Assembly: GCF_016765585.1 (NCBI RefSeq)
Contig: NZ_JAESWC010000014.1
Location: 369,231-433,230, forward strand
Direction of reading: 5' to 3'
Length of the DNA: 64,000 bases
From: Clostridium rhizosphaerae
Lineage (GTDB): Bacteria > Bacillota > Clostridia > Clostridiales > Clostridiaceae
This document shows, piece after piece, positions 9,356 through 17,136 of the stretch (within the stretch, counting starts at the first letter, position 1; every line of letters begins with the position of its first letter). Position numbers and translations under genes: made by a program. The notes beneath the pieces were generated by a model. The model saw only the letters and a list, made by a program, of their open reading frames with translations. It had not been told where the DNA came from and did no database searches.

Positions 9356-9925
9356 CTAATGACGAGGCTCTCTAGACATCATTTTTCTCCAGCTTTTATA
9401 ATATTCAGGATAGTCGTGCTTAATATAATCAAAGAAAAGCATTAAGTCGCCATGCTTCTGGAGTCCCTTTAGCATAGACTTAGGATAAGGCTGTTTTCTT
9501 TCATAACTTTCTCTTGGATCAATAACCTTAACAGTATCGTCCGGCTGTAAAAATATATGGCCAAGTCTCGCATCAAGCCTTGTAAATCCTAGTTTTTTCA
9601 GTTCATCAATAAGTTTTACAAGTTCAATGGAAAGTGATTTATTAATGTTATTATTCTTTAAATAGTATGATAAACGGCTTCCATATACAAAACTCATAAC
9701 AATAGAATGACTGTCAAAATCATAAACAGTAGGAAAAAACCTGCTGTTTTTTGCGCTCATAAGTACCTCTAGTTGTTTTTTACATGCTTCTGGATTATAA
9801 AATATCTTTAATACCTTGTCATTGGGCAGCATATAAACCTTGCCTTGATGTCCCTGACCTATAAGCTTTAACTTAGTTACATCATATCCTAAATACTCAA
9901 ACCTATATTTTGGTACCTTTTTCAT
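9356..9925 (-). CDS. Small protein-kinase-like protein (YrzF type)
   Basis: This 189-residue protein has a minimal protein-kinase fold: a Gly-rich loop IGQGHQGKVY (about 24-32), the nucleotide-binding Lys in DKVLKIFY, a hinge IVMSFVYGSRL, a catalytic loop LDARLGHIFLQ, in which Asp lies where the HRD Asp is expected, and a metal-binding VIDPRES in place of DFG. It resembles Bacillus YrzF and RIO/APH-like kinases. The substrate is unknown. The start is next to AGGGTGAGG. It stands alone, between a bidirectional terminator and the cold shock gene. Confidence 0.7.
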   Translation of the reverse strand: MKKVPKYRFEYLGYDVTKLKLIGQGHQGKVYMLPNDKVLKIFYNPEACKKQLEVLMSAKNSRFFPTVYDFDSHSIVMSFVYGSRLSYYLKNNNINKSLSIELVKLIDELKKLGFTRLDARLGHIFLQPDDTVKVIDPRESYERKQPYPKSMLKGLQKHGDLMLFFDYIKHDYPEYYKSWRKMMSREPRH

Positions 9926-10110
9926 AGCATATCCTCACCCTTATTAAAATTATTGCATCATCCTATACTTTTTAAAAAACTAAAATCCTTATCAATTATA
10001 TTTTATGATTAAGAATAGGATTGGTTACAAGAACAGGGATATTTTTCTGTTTAAATTTATAGGATGCCATGAGAGTACTATTATTAGAAACCTTATAAAA
10101 AAAATGATAT

Positions 10111-10138
10111 AAAAAAAAGCCACCTTATCAAGGCGGCA
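10111..10138 (-). terminator. Terminator of the cold shock gene
   Basis: On the minus strand GCCGCCTT pairs with AAGGTGGC and is followed by eight Ts. It sits 30 bp after the stop codon. Confidence 0.85.
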
Positions 10139-10169
10139 TGACATTTCAAAATTATATTACAATTTTATA

Positions 10170-10361
10170 TTATAATTTTACAACGTTGGATGCTTGTGGT
10201 CCTTTTGTTCCTCTTTCAACGTCAAACTGAACTTTATCTCCTTCTTGAAGGCTTACTCCTTGAAGTGCAGAAGCGTGAACAAAAACATCCTTTTCTCCTT
10301 CTACTTCGATAAATCCAAATCCTTTTTCTGTATTAAAAAATTTAACTGTACCTGTTTTCAT
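10170..10361 (-). CDS. csp: Cold shock protein, CspA family
   Basis: This 63-residue protein is a single cold shock domain: [21 protein letters not shown] (RNP1 KGFGFI) and [10 protein letters not shown] (RNP2 VFVHAS), with the usual basic and aromatic surface. It binds single-stranded RNA and DNA and acts as an RNA chaperone. It has a strong GGAGG site seven bases upstream and a roughly 240-base gene-free stretch before it, consistent with the long structured leader usual for csp mRNAs. I cannot identify a specific cold-box motif. Confidence 0.93.
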   Translation of the reverse strand: MKTGTVKFFNTEKGFGFIEVEGEKDVFVHASALQGVSLQEGDKVQFDVERGTKGPQASNVVKL

Positions 10362-10598
10362 AATTTCCTCCTTAGAAAAATATCTCTTCCTTGATACATC
10401 AAATTTATATCAAAAACATTTTTCTTTTAGCTCGTCAAGTATATCACTATTGCCAGAAATAAGCAATCATTTTGATTTTTCGTATTGCCCTTTCTTTACT
10501 CAATAATAATATTACCATTATGTCGTAAAACAATACACTACAATATTATATCGTTTATGTAAAAAACAAAATATCAAAAAATTTAATAACACCAAAAT

Positions 10599-11105
10599 TT
10601 ATTTGTTATTTGCCCTCGATATCATTCCTTTAACAATATCACGATAAGCTTCAGATACTTCCGGACATGAGGATAATATGCTATCCACAACAAAATCAAT
10701 ATTTTTATCATTTAGTATCTTCAAGTTTCTGCCTTCATCAAAAATGGAACCTTCGCTGTCTAAAGCATTGTATATAGTGCTTACCATTGGCGACTGCATA
10801 ATATCTTTATTCTCAAGGCAGCTTTCAGAGAAATAAAGATTTTCCTCAATAACTACAAATTGTCCATAGGCATATTCCTTACTGGAAACAGCAACAGAAT
10901 CTTCACCATCAGCAGCACATTCATACTGTAGATGTTCAACATGCTTCAAGTCAAATCTGTAAGCTATGTCTTTCCTTGTTAAAAAACATCTGACTTCAAG
11001 ATCCATCAATCTCTCTTTCATATGCTCTGTAAAACTTCCTCCAAATTCCTTTATAAACATTTTTATAGATATGTTACTTTTTCTAGCATAGTTTTTATTA
11101 AACAT
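10599..11105 (-). CDS. Hypothetical protein, 168 aa
   Basis: This is a soluble, acidic, mixed-charge protein with no signal peptide or membrane span. A repeated Ser/Asp-rich middle section (about residues 55-125) and a predicted helical C-terminus (EVSEAYRDIVKGMISRA) are the only features. Cysteines at positions near 40, 59, 96 and 151 are not in a recognisable motif. I do not recognise the family. The gene is real by its strong AAAAGGAG site, codon use and isolation between its own terminators. Confidence 0.6.
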   Translation of the reverse strand: MFNKNYARKSNISIKMFIKEFGGSFTEHMKERLMDLEVRCFLTRKDIAYRFDLKHVEHLQYECAADGEDSVAVSSKEYAYGQFVVIEENLYFSESCLENKDIMQSPMVSTIYNALDSEGSIFDEGRNLKILNDKNIDFVVDSILSSCPEVSEAYRDIVKGMISRANNK

Positions 11106-11163
11106 AAATAATCTCCTTTTTATATAATATATTATATTAGTGCCAAAATTAATTATCTAAAAA

Positions 11164-11185
11164 GGCCACCCTTCTTCAGGTGGCA
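11164..11185 (-). terminator. Terminator after the alpha/beta hydrolase
   Basis: The minus strand reads GCCACC-loop-GGGTGGCC followed by TTTTT. It lies 160 bp downstream of the hydrolase stop and upstream of the next gene. Confidence 0.75.
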
Positions 11186-11323
11186 TAACACGCTCTCGTT
11201 ACATAAAAAGCTTAAATAAGCATTTTTATCTTCTATTATAATAGTATACCACAAATATGGTAACAAATATACATATAGATTTCCAACAGTCTTCAGTTCC
11301 ACTGATTCATATAATTTTTGGGG

Positions 11324-11430
11324 CTAGATAGAAAGTAAAAATCTAATCACATTGAGCAGTCCCATAAATCCTTGAAGATTGGATATTTTGTGACAGCTCA
11401 ATGTGAAGATTTTTATTACTTTCTATATAG
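11324..11430. repeat. 107-bp palindrome with constant loop, copy 1
   Basis: Long imperfect arms (CACATTGAGC / GCTCAATGTG, extended by TAGAAAGTA / TACTTTCTA type sequence) enclose a roughly 35-base core. The core shares ATCCTTGAA and ATTGGATATTTT with a second copy at 62241-62347. The two copies share the core and total length but not the arm sequence, although both sets of arms are self-complementary. This copy overlaps the last part of the hydrolase gene, which runs through it and stops in the far arm. Confidence 0.75.
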
Positions 11431-12191
11431 ATACTTTCCATAATTGCCTCAGCTAGTCCTTTTGGGTTTTCCCAAGCCATGGAATGTCCAGCTTGCTTAA
11501 CAATCTGTATTTTTATACCATGATCAGATAGAACTTGCATATCAGGGTCTGGTAATGAATTTTCTCCAAAAATAAATGTTTTAGGACATTCAAGTGAATA
11601 TAATATTTCTCTCCATGATGGCTCTTCACCTTTTGCCGCTGATTTAGATATCAAATAGGCAGCTTTGGGTAACCAAATGGATAATGATGCTGACCACATC
11701 TCATTTCCACTTATTCGGCTATCCTGTACCAACTTATTAAATCCATAATTAATAAATTCTTTCATATCAAAATTAGAAATATACTTGCTTGTTGAACCCT
11801 CAGCACTTTGATCCAGATTTGATTCACTTAAGATAAGCTTAGAAATTCTATTTTTACACATTTCAGCCAAAGAAAGTGCAACTGCCCCTCCAAGACTATG
11901 TCCAAATAATATAAATGAATCTATTTTTAAAAAATCAATAAATTCTATTAAATATTCTGCATGTTCTTTAACAGAATAACCAAAGTCATTAGGTTTATCA
12001 CTGTATCCTGCACCTAGAAGATCAACTAAAATACAACGATGATTTTTCAAGGCTTCTTGTGCAGCAACTTGCGGATAATCAAACGAGCTAGCACATCCAA
12101 GTCCATGAATAAATATAATAGGCATATCGCTGCCCGGAAAATCATTATAGCGAAGCATACAATTAGTTTTGTTTAAAAAATACTCTTTCAT
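11343..12191 (-). CDS. Alpha/beta hydrolase, 282 aa
   Basis: This is an alpha/beta hydrolase fold enzyme. Oxyanion motif HGLGCASSF, nucleophile elbow GHSLGGAVAL (catalytic Ser), an Asp in FGENSLPDPDM or nearby, and the catalytic His in KQAGHSMAWENP are visible. Its substrate is likely an ester or small amide. The ATG at 12191 is chosen because AAGGAG precedes it. The frame remains open to 12269 through a structured repeat whose mini-ORF has lost its stop, so an N-terminally extended form is possible. The last 25 or so residues are encoded by a palindromic element and are not part of the fold. The natural C-terminus was probably replaced by the insertion. Confidence 0.8.
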   Translation of the reverse strand: MKEYFLNKTNCMLRYNDFPGSDMPIIFIHGLGCASSFDYPQVAAQEALKNHRCILVDLLGAGYSDKPNDFGYSVKEHAEYLIEFIDFLKIDSFILFGHSLGGAVALSLAEMCKNRISKLILSESNLDQSAEGSTSKYISNFDMKEFINYGFNKLVQDSRISGNEMWSASLSIWLPKAAYLISKSAAKGEEPSWREILYSLECPKTFIFGENSLPDPDMQVLSDHGIKIQIVKQAGHSMAWENPKGLAEAIMESIYIESNKNLHIELSQNIQSSRIYGTAQCD

Positions 12192-12200
12192 TAAGCTTTC

Positions 12201-12289
12201 TCCTTCACTCGAAACACTGGGAATCTTAGAACGCTCACTTCTGCTTACAAGATTCCCGCTGAAGTCCATTTAGGACTTCAACCTCCTTT
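12201..12289 (-). repeat. SD-flanked double-hairpin repeat, copy R1
   Basis: Read on the minus strand: AAAGGAGG, hairpin 1 (TTGAAGTCC / GGACTTCAG), hairpin 2 (GGGAATCTT / AAGATTCCC), then GAAGGAG just before the hydrolase start. The mini-ORF that starts in the loop of hairpin 1 (MDFSG in frame) has GGG-AAT where other copies have GGG-TAA, so it runs in frame into the hydrolase gene. See copies R2-R11. Confidence 0.85.
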
Positions 12290-12529
12290 GATAAATCTAA
12301 TTGACCACTATTAATTATACCATATTATTGTAAATAATGCACAAATATACTTGTAACTAAATTAGAAACCTTATTTTAAAACTTTATTATCATGTTTTAA
12401 AGAATCTTGTTACATTTACAGAATTGGTTAATTTATTTAAAAAAGTTTTACTTACATCAGCTAATTTTTATGTGATAGAATATAAAGATACCCCAATTAT
12501 TATAAAATAACCTGGAAAGGGGGAATAGC

Positions 12530-12796
12530 ATGCCGAAAAGTATACATCAGGATATAATGATATTTCCTAATTGCAGTGCTTTAACTACAAGAGGAAGATG
12601 TACTCGGCTAACACTTTCTATCTGTCAAGGAGAAGGATGTACCTTTAAGCATTCCTGCGAAGAAGACATAAACTCATTTGAATATGCTTATAAACGTTTA
12701 GCTGCTCTTGACCTTTCACTACAAATACGCATTGCAAATAGATACTATGGTGGGGAAATGCCGTGGTCTGAAGCAAAAAAAATTAAATTTACTTAA
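12530..12796 (+). CDS. Cysteine-containing small hypothetical protein, 88 aa
   Basis: This small soluble protein has five cysteines: Cys in FPNCSALT, then RGRCTRL, SICQGEGCTF and KHSCEED. Spacing C-x8-C-x7-C-x4-C-x5-C suggests metal or iron-sulfur binding, though I cannot name the family. The C-terminus (RIANRYYGGEMPWSEAKKIK) is basic. It has a strong GGAAAGGGGG site. A perfect palindrome of the CcpA type lies 24 bp after the stop codon. Confidence 0.6.
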   Translation: MPKSIHQDIMIFPNCSALTTRGRCTRLTLSICQGEGCTFKHSCEEDINSFEYAYKRLAALDLSLQIRIANRYYGGEMPWSEAKKIKFT

Positions 12797-12819
12797 AAAT
12801 ATTTTTTTGAAAGTAAATA

Positions 12820-12833
12820 TGTAAACGTTTACC
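12820..12833. promoter_or_regulatory. cre-like palindrome
   Basis: TGTAAACGTTTACC contains the perfect 12-bp palindrome GTAAACGTTTAC at 12821-12832. It resembles a CcpA catabolite-repression site or another LacI-family operator. It lies about 80 bp before the next gene start, so it probably controls that gene. Confidence 0.5.
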
Positions 12834-12912
12834 GAGCGCTTTTAAGAACAAATAATTTTACAAGCTAAGAAATTGTTTCTATTATGTATAAAAACTTTTA
12901 GGAGGTATTGGT

Positions 12913-13236
12913 ATGACTTTAATAAATGAAAAAGTAGAACACATCAGTTATGGTTTAGGAGTAGTTATTGAAGAGGAGGCCACTAAAATTTTAGTGCAGT
13001 TTACAGATGATATTGGTAATAAGGCATTTAAGTATCCTGAGGCTTTTGAAAAATTTTTAAAGGCTGTGAAGCCAGAAGTTCAAAACACTATTCTGGAGGA
13101 GCTGCATTCAAAACAGAAACGTCTGGAACTTGAGTGTTTGGCAATAGCACAAGAAGCTTTAGATCTTGAGGAAAAAATATCAAAGCTGACCTCTCCAAAA
13201 AAAAGAACCTCCAAAACAGTGAAGCAAAAGGCTTAA
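12913..13236 (+). CDS. Hypothetical protein, 107 aa
   Basis: This soluble protein has a small beta-rich N-terminal half (residues 1-45, with EHISYGLGVVIEEE and ILVQFTD) and a helical, coiled-coil-like C-terminal half ending in a lysine-rich tail (PKKRTSKTVKQKA). The first half resembles a short SH3- or CarD-type beta barrel, as seen in UvrD- or CarD-like proteins that bind RNA polymerase, but the resemblance is weak. SD AGGAGG is eight bases before the ATG. A cre-like palindrome precedes it. Function not known. Confidence 0.55.
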   Translation: MTLINEKVEHISYGLGVVIEEEATKILVQFTDDIGNKAFKYPEAFEKFLKAVKPEVQNTILEELHSKQKRLELECLAIAQEALDLEEKISKLTSPKKRTSKTVKQKA

Positions 13237-13335
13237 ATAATAAAAGTATGTTAAAACATACTGGATATAAATAGTGAAAAACCTACAGCAATGGAGACGG
13301 CCATGGCTGAAGAAATAATTGAAAATCAAAGAACA

Positions 13336-13362
13336 TAAGAAGCTGATACCCAGCTTCTTATA
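13336..13362. terminator. Rho-independent terminator
   Basis: TAAGAAGCTG pairs with CAGCTTCTTA around a four-base loop. It serves the plus-strand gene before it and the minus-strand DUF3231 fragment after it. Confidence 0.75.
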
Positions 13363-13365
13363 ATA

Positions 13366-13599
13366 TTATACATTAATTACTTGAGAGAAGCCTGCTATTA
13401 AAGCATTTCCCATTGAGTTGATTTGAGCATGAGCAACTTCCATTGCATTTATGTGTCTTTCTTTACCTAGAAAATCTACTACAAAACCACCCATATAAGT
13501 TTTTTCTTTCATAAACTCCACTCTATCAGGAATTTGAATGTATGGAGGTCTTATATAAAGTCCTTTCTCTAGTAAAATACTATCTGCTCTATTAGACAA
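13366..13599 (-). pseudogene. DUF3231 family fragment
   Basis: The 77 residues match the middle of DUF3231 proteins (Bacillus and Clostridium proteins of about 170 or 330 residues): the stretch KGLYIRPPYIQIPDRVEFM and then GKERHINAMEVAHAQINSMGNALIAGFSQV. The family continues on both sides of this segment, but here the frame begins at a TTG shortly after a stop and ends at the GFSQV region. No good Shine-Dalgarno site precedes the TTG. This is best read as an internal fragment left by deletion. Confidence 0.55.
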
Positions 13600-13724
13600 G
13601 TCTTTATCTATGGTTATAATTCCTCATTTAAGGAAAAATATTTATATATAATAACAAACTTTATTGATTATACTAAACAAGAGATGTATAAATTAAGCGT
13701 GCAAATAGGAAAGGGCTGAAATAA

Positions 13725-14204
13725 TTGAATCAGGCAATAGAGAGCAGACTTGAAAAGGCTTTGTGGAGCATAGCTATACCCGGATTTGGACAGTTAATGA
13801 ATAAAAAATACTTTAAAGGAATTATTTTAATTATTTTGGAACTTATTATTAATGTTAAAGCAAATATAAACACAGCAATTGTTTTAAGTTTTTTAGGCCA
13901 AACTGAGCAAGCAGTGGAGTTATCTAACTATCAATGGTTAATGTTTTACCCGTGTGTTTATTTATATTCAATATGGGATGCATACAAAGATGCCTGCGAA
14001 GAAAAAGAGAAACCTTTGCTGTTTTTGCCTTTTGCTATTGCTGCATATGTTGAAACAGTGGGTGTAATCTACTCCAAGATATACAGAATAAAAGGAGTGC
14101 TTCTGGGACCCATATTTTTACCTATGGCATGTATTTTTATTGGGTTAGTCATTGGATTTGTTATTAGATATTTAGTTTTAAAAATATCAAAAAATTACCA
14201 GTAA
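13725..14204 (+). CDS. Membrane protein, 159 aa
   Basis: This protein has about four hydrophobic spans (residues 12-30, 38-58, 68-85, 115-150). The start LWSIAIPGFGQLMNKKYFKGIILIILELIIN is characteristic of a family of unknown function in Bacillus and Clostridium. The start codon is TTG, with AGGAAAGGGCTG about 10 bases upstream, and no better alternative exists. A terminator follows. No neighbours suggest a role. Confidence 0.6.
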   Translation: MNQAIESRLEKALWSIAIPGFGQLMNKKYFKGIILIILELIINVKANINTAIVLSFLGQTEQAVELSNYQWLMFYPCVYLYSIWDAYKDACEEKEKPLLFLPFAIAAYVETVGVIYSKIYRIKGVLLGPIFLPMACIFIGLVIGFVIRYLVLKISKNYQ

Positions 14205-14213
14205 GTAAATAAA

Positions 14214-14248
14214 CAAAAATCACACTAATACTTCGGTGTGATTTTTCG
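14214..14248 (+). terminator. Rho-independent terminator
   Basis: AAAAATCACAC pairs with GTGTGATTTTT around TAATACTTCG. The stretch between it and the MarR gene (14249-14503) holds no convincing gene. Confidence 0.85.
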
Positions 14249-14443
14249 TTTTGCACTCCAAAACAGATCCCGATATTAAAATGACTGTTCCTTTTTCTAA
14301 TTGCTCCAGCTGCTCTCCTTCTCTACAAAAATTACAACCTGCTCATCTCTCTTATCCCCGCAGCCTCAGGCTCCTTAACCCTTCCTTTAAGAAACCTGTT
14401 ATCACTTATTGCAAATTTAATAATGAGTGATATAATTAATATA

Positions 14444-14457
14444 GTTCATGATTGAAC
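14444..14457. promoter_or_regulatory. Inverted repeat, likely MarR operator
   Basis: GTTCA-TGAT-TGAAC is a perfect palindrome 47 bp before the MarR start and overlaps a plausible promoter, suggesting autoregulation. Confidence 0.5.
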
Positions 14458-14503
14458 CGTTCCATTGTGGATTATTTTAAATTTTTATTGGAGGATTACT
14501 ATT

Positions 14504-14962
14504 ATGGATAACAACACTCTCAAGGTTAAGCAGGCTGGAGAAGTGGTTCAATCTTTTATGTCAATTAGCAGAACTCTAACAAGGTTTACATCACAAAATG
14601 CTGATAGTCTCAGACTTACATTACAGCAGATGGGTATTTTGAATACAGTAAGTGCCTTTCCTGAAATAACTCTTAAAGAGATTACGGACAAGTTAAATCT
14701 CCCCAAAAGTACGGTTAGCGTCAATGTTGATAGTCTTGTTAATTTAGAACTTATTGATAGGAAAATTACTGAAGAAAACCGAAGGGAAATTCATTTAACT
14801 TCAACGCCAAAAGGTAAAGAACTATCTCAAAAGTCTTCTGAAAACGCCCTATCATATAGAGCTATGGCTTTAGCTTTAAAAAAAATAAGCCAAGAGGATG
14901 TTCAGGTTTTAATTCGAGTACATAAAGAACTTTTAAACAACTTGCGAGACTGTAAATTTTAA
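14504..14962 (+). CDS. MarR-family transcriptional regulator
   Basis: This 152-residue protein is a MarR-type winged-helix regulator. The recognition helix region is LTTLQQMGILNTV...ITLKEITDKLNLPKSTVSVNVDSLVNLELI, and the wing follows (DRKITEENRREIHLTSTPKG). It likely binds the palindrome about 50 bp upstream. GGAGG eight bases before the ATG at 14504 decides the start over the in-frame ATG at 14465. Its target is not in the immediate neighbourhood. Confidence 0.88.
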   Translation: MDNNTLKVKQAGEVVQSFMSISRTLTRFTSQNADSLRLTLQQMGILNTVSAFPEITLKEITDKLNLPKSTVSVNVDSLVNLELIDRKITEENRREIHLTSTPKGKELSQKSSENALSYRAMALALKKISQEDVQVLIRVHKELLNNLRDCKF

Positions 14963-15071
14963 ATACATAATTTTCTCTTATGATTTCCTAAAAGTCTAAA
15001 TAATCATAACTTCCAAAACCTCCTCTCTTTCTGCATATTTATAAATATCCTATCAAGAGAGGAGGAATACC

Positions 15072-15242
15072 ATGGAAGATTTTCTAAAAGCTATTGCAAA
15101 TGTAGGTTTTCCCATAGCAGTTGCTGCTTATTTACTTATCAGGATTGAAGGGAAAATTGACAGTCTGGCTGCTTCAATAAACCAGCTTTCAGCCATACTT
15201 TCAGTAAAGCTTGCTGGCAATGATGAGCGAAAATCCGCATAA
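15072..15242 (+). CDS. YvrJ family small membrane protein
   Basis: This 56-residue protein matches the YvrJ family: a membrane-embedded N-terminus (residues 5-22, FLKAIANVGFPIAVAAYLLIR) followed by EGKIDSLAASINQL, a short amphipathic helix. YvrJ resembles small holin-like proteins and is usually found with DUF1659 and DUF2922 genes, as here (next two genes). GGAGG stands seven bases before the ATG. Terminator hairpin immediately after. Function unknown. Confidence 0.85.
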   Translation: MEDFLKAIANVGFPIAVAAYLLIRIEGKIDSLAASINQLSAILSVKLAGNDERKSA

Positions 15243-15245
15243 GCA

Positions 15246-15293
15246 AAAATCACTCCTGTAACAACTTTAATTGTTACGGGAGTGATTTTTTTG
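15246..15293 (+). terminator. Rho-independent terminator after YvrJ gene
   Basis: AAAATCACTCCTGTAACAA pairs with TTGTTACGGGAGTGATTTT, followed by TTTTG. Confidence 0.9.
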
Positions 15294-15381
15294 TATATAC
15301 ATCCCAAGTCAAACCTTAAAATGCTCTCAAAACTGCATATATATGTTTGTAATCAGAATTCAAACAAGGAGGTGAATAAGT

Positions 15382-15606
15382 ATGGCAGTAGTAAGCACAC
15401 CTGTAAGCTCAGCTTTAAGCATCAAGTTTAAGGCCGGAATCGACTCAAATGGAAAGGACATTATAAAGGCTAAGAAGTTTTCAAATGTAAAAGTGACAGC
15501 AACTCCTGATAAGCTTCTTGAAATAGGAACAGCTTTAGGCTCCCTGTTAAAGAATGAGTTTGTAAGCGTAGGAAGAAGCGACGACAGTGTTTTAGTTAAT
15601 GAATAA
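15382..15606 (+). CDS. DUF1659 family protein
   Basis: This 74-residue protein has the DUF1659 pattern: AVVSTPVSSALSIKFKAGID followed by KAKKFSNVKVTATPDKLLEIGTALGSLL. It is small, soluble and likely beta-rich. The family is nearly always next to DUF2922, as here 36 bp downstream. The strong AGGAGG ten bases before the ATG marks it as well expressed. A role with the YvrJ-type membrane protein is inferred from gene linkage only. Confidence 0.85.
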   Translation: MAVVSTPVSSALSIKFKAGIDSNGKDIIKAKKFSNVKVTATPDKLLEIGTALGSLLKNEFVSVGRSDDSVLVNE

Positions 15607-15642
15607 TTGAACTGACTATTAATGTGAAAGGAGGAATTTTAA

Positions 15643-15864
15643 ATGGCAGATAAAAGTTTAGTAATGACTTTTTTAAATGAAGAAGGCACAAAAGCCAATA
15701 TTACGCTTCCAGGCGTTAAAGATAATGTAAGTCAGCAGGAAGTGTCTGTTGTTATGGATACTATAATAGCAGGAAACATATTTTCTTCAACCGGCGGAGA
15801 TTTAATAACTAAACATTCAGCTCAGGTAACTGAGAAAAATGTTACTGATCTTGTAGTTAGATAA
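15643..15864 (+). CDS. DUF2922 family protein
   Basis: This 73-residue protein shows the family pattern: LVMTFLNEEGTKANITLPGVKDNVS, then VSVVMDTIIAGNIFSSTGGDL and a C-terminal VTEKNVTDLVVR. It is the partner of DUF1659 in most low-GC Firmicutes. GGAGG is eight bases before the ATG. A terminator (GAGGGGTACC / GGTACCTC) follows at once. Function unknown. Confidence 0.85.
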   Translation: MADKSLVMTFLNEEGTKANITLPGVKDNVSQQEVSVVMDTIIAGNIFSSTGGDLITKHSAQVTEKNVTDLVVR

Positions 15865-15867
15865 TTG

Positions 15868-15893
15868 GAGGGGTACCGAGCGGTACCTCTTTT
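15868..15893 (+). terminator. Rho-independent terminator
   Basis: GAGGGGTACC-gagc-GGTACCTCTTTT. It ends the DUF1659/DUF2922 transcript. Confidence 0.85.
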
Positions 15894-16374
15894 AGTTTGC
15901 TTATATTGCAGGTAATCATATAAGCATGTTGTGACTTAAAATATCTATAAGATGTTTGTTAATCTATATATCAAAATAATAATATTCATAGCTTCTAAAA
16001 TACCTATTATGTGTAAGAGTCAAGTCTAAGTCTAATAATTGCTTTCAACAAATCAATATTTTCTTTTTTTGTAAATATTCTTCCTAATTGCCTCCAGTTC
16101 TAACATCTAAGATAAATTACAAATCAAATTATAAACATCATTCACTCATTTGGATATTATTTTAGTTACCTGCAGGTAAGTATAGCACTTCTAAGTGCTT
16201 ACTTGTTGTATTTTTCTTTATAATATAATATTTACTTAAAGCTTAATAAATTTTATCAATATTTATAGCATATATCTTCAAACGATTAATAATGTCTAAC
16301 ATATGCAGGTGATGGTTATATTATATAAGTATTGAATATTTATTAAAACTGGAAATAAAAAGGAGGGTTATTTT
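15894..16374. other. Gene-free region before the reductase
   Basis: About 480 bases without a convincing ORF. Its only clear content is the operator-like sequence at 16165-16208 and a Shine-Dalgarno site before 16375. Confidence 0.6.
16165..16208. promoter_or_regulatory. Operator-like sequence, copy 1
   Basis: GTTACCTGCAGGTAAG and the palindrome AGCACTTCTAAGTGCT, then TACTTG, lie about 170 bp before the reductase. The same pattern recurs at 17502-17544 and 18130-18172, around the HxlR gene and its neighbours. It is best explained as the binding site of that regulator. Confidence 0.65.
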
Positions 16375-16956
16375 ATGAATCATCTAGTAGTTTTTGCACA
16401 CCCAAATCCAAAGAGCTTTGGCAAAGGAATAGTTGATACTATTCAAAAGGCCGTTGAAGAAAAAGGAGACAGCTTAATAATTAGAGATCTTTACGAAATT
16501 GGATTCGATGCTATACTTAAGCCAGAAGATTTCGTAGCTTTTCAAAGTGGGAATACACCAGAAGATATTAAAGCTGAACAGGAACATGTTAAATGGGCTG
16601 ATGTTATTACGTTTGTATATCCTGTTTGGTGGGCTGGACTGCCAGCTATGCTAAAAGGTTATGTTGATAGAGTTTTATCCTATGGATTTGGCTATGAATA
16701 TGTAAACGGAGCACCAAATGGATTACTAAAAGGCAAGAAAGGATTACTATTCTGCACGACTGGAACTCCAAATGATGTTTACGCTCAGAACGGAATGCAC
16801 AATTCAATGAAGCAAACAACTGACCAAGGTATCTTTAATTTCTGTGGAATAGAAGTAATCAATCACACCTTCTTTGGTGCTGTACCTTATGTTCCAGATG
16901 AAACTCGTCAAGATTATTTAAAGGAAGTTGAAAACATAATAAAATCTATAAAGTAA
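16375..16956 (+). CDS. NAD(P)H oxidoreductase, flavodoxin-fold (NQO1/KefF family)
   Basis: This 193-residue enzyme belongs to the flavodoxin-2 fold NAD(P)H:quinone reductases. VVFAHPNPKSF at the start forms the phosphate-binding loop for FMN or FAD, and VYPVWWAGLPAMLKGYVDRVLSYGFGY is the typical central signature. These enzymes reduce quinones and electrophiles by two electrons. It belongs to an HxlR-linked stress cluster: the operator-like sequence upstream and the regulator opposite. SD GGAGGG is present. A converging terminator at 16967-17014 (CAGCACTTG / CAAGTGCTG) follows. Confidence 0.88.
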   Translation: MNHLVVFAHPNPKSFGKGIVDTIQKAVEEKGDSLIIRDLYEIGFDAILKPEDFVAFQSGNTPEDIKAEQEHVKWADVITFVYPVWWAGLPAMLKGYVDRVLSYGFGYEYVNGAPNGLLKGKKGLLFCTTGTPNDVYAQNGMHNSMKQTTDQGIFNFCGIEVINHTFFGAVPYVPDETRQDYLKEVENIIKSIK

Positions 16957-16966
16957 ATACAATAAA

Positions 16967-17015
16967 TAGCAGCACTTGTTTTTTGAAATTTAAACCAAGT
17001 GCTGTTATTATTTTC
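16967..17015. terminator. Bidirectional terminator
   Basis: CAGCACTTG and CAAGTGCTG pair around a TTTTTTGAAATTTAAAC loop; T- and A-rich tails on both sides. It separates the reductase from the HxlR gene. Confidence 0.75.
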
Positions 17016-17136
17016 TATAGTTATTTACTTGCTTTTAGAGCCTTCGCTGCCAATTTTCATATGTAGGATATTATCATCCATATTTTTATCACTGATTATA
17101 TTCATAACATAGCTTTTAAGGAAGTTTGCCTGTGAA

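Noticed and set aside
12270..12529. CRISPR-like repeat region
   Set aside because: The repeats of this window have no regular spacers and are inserted singly or in tandem before genes. No cas gene is present.
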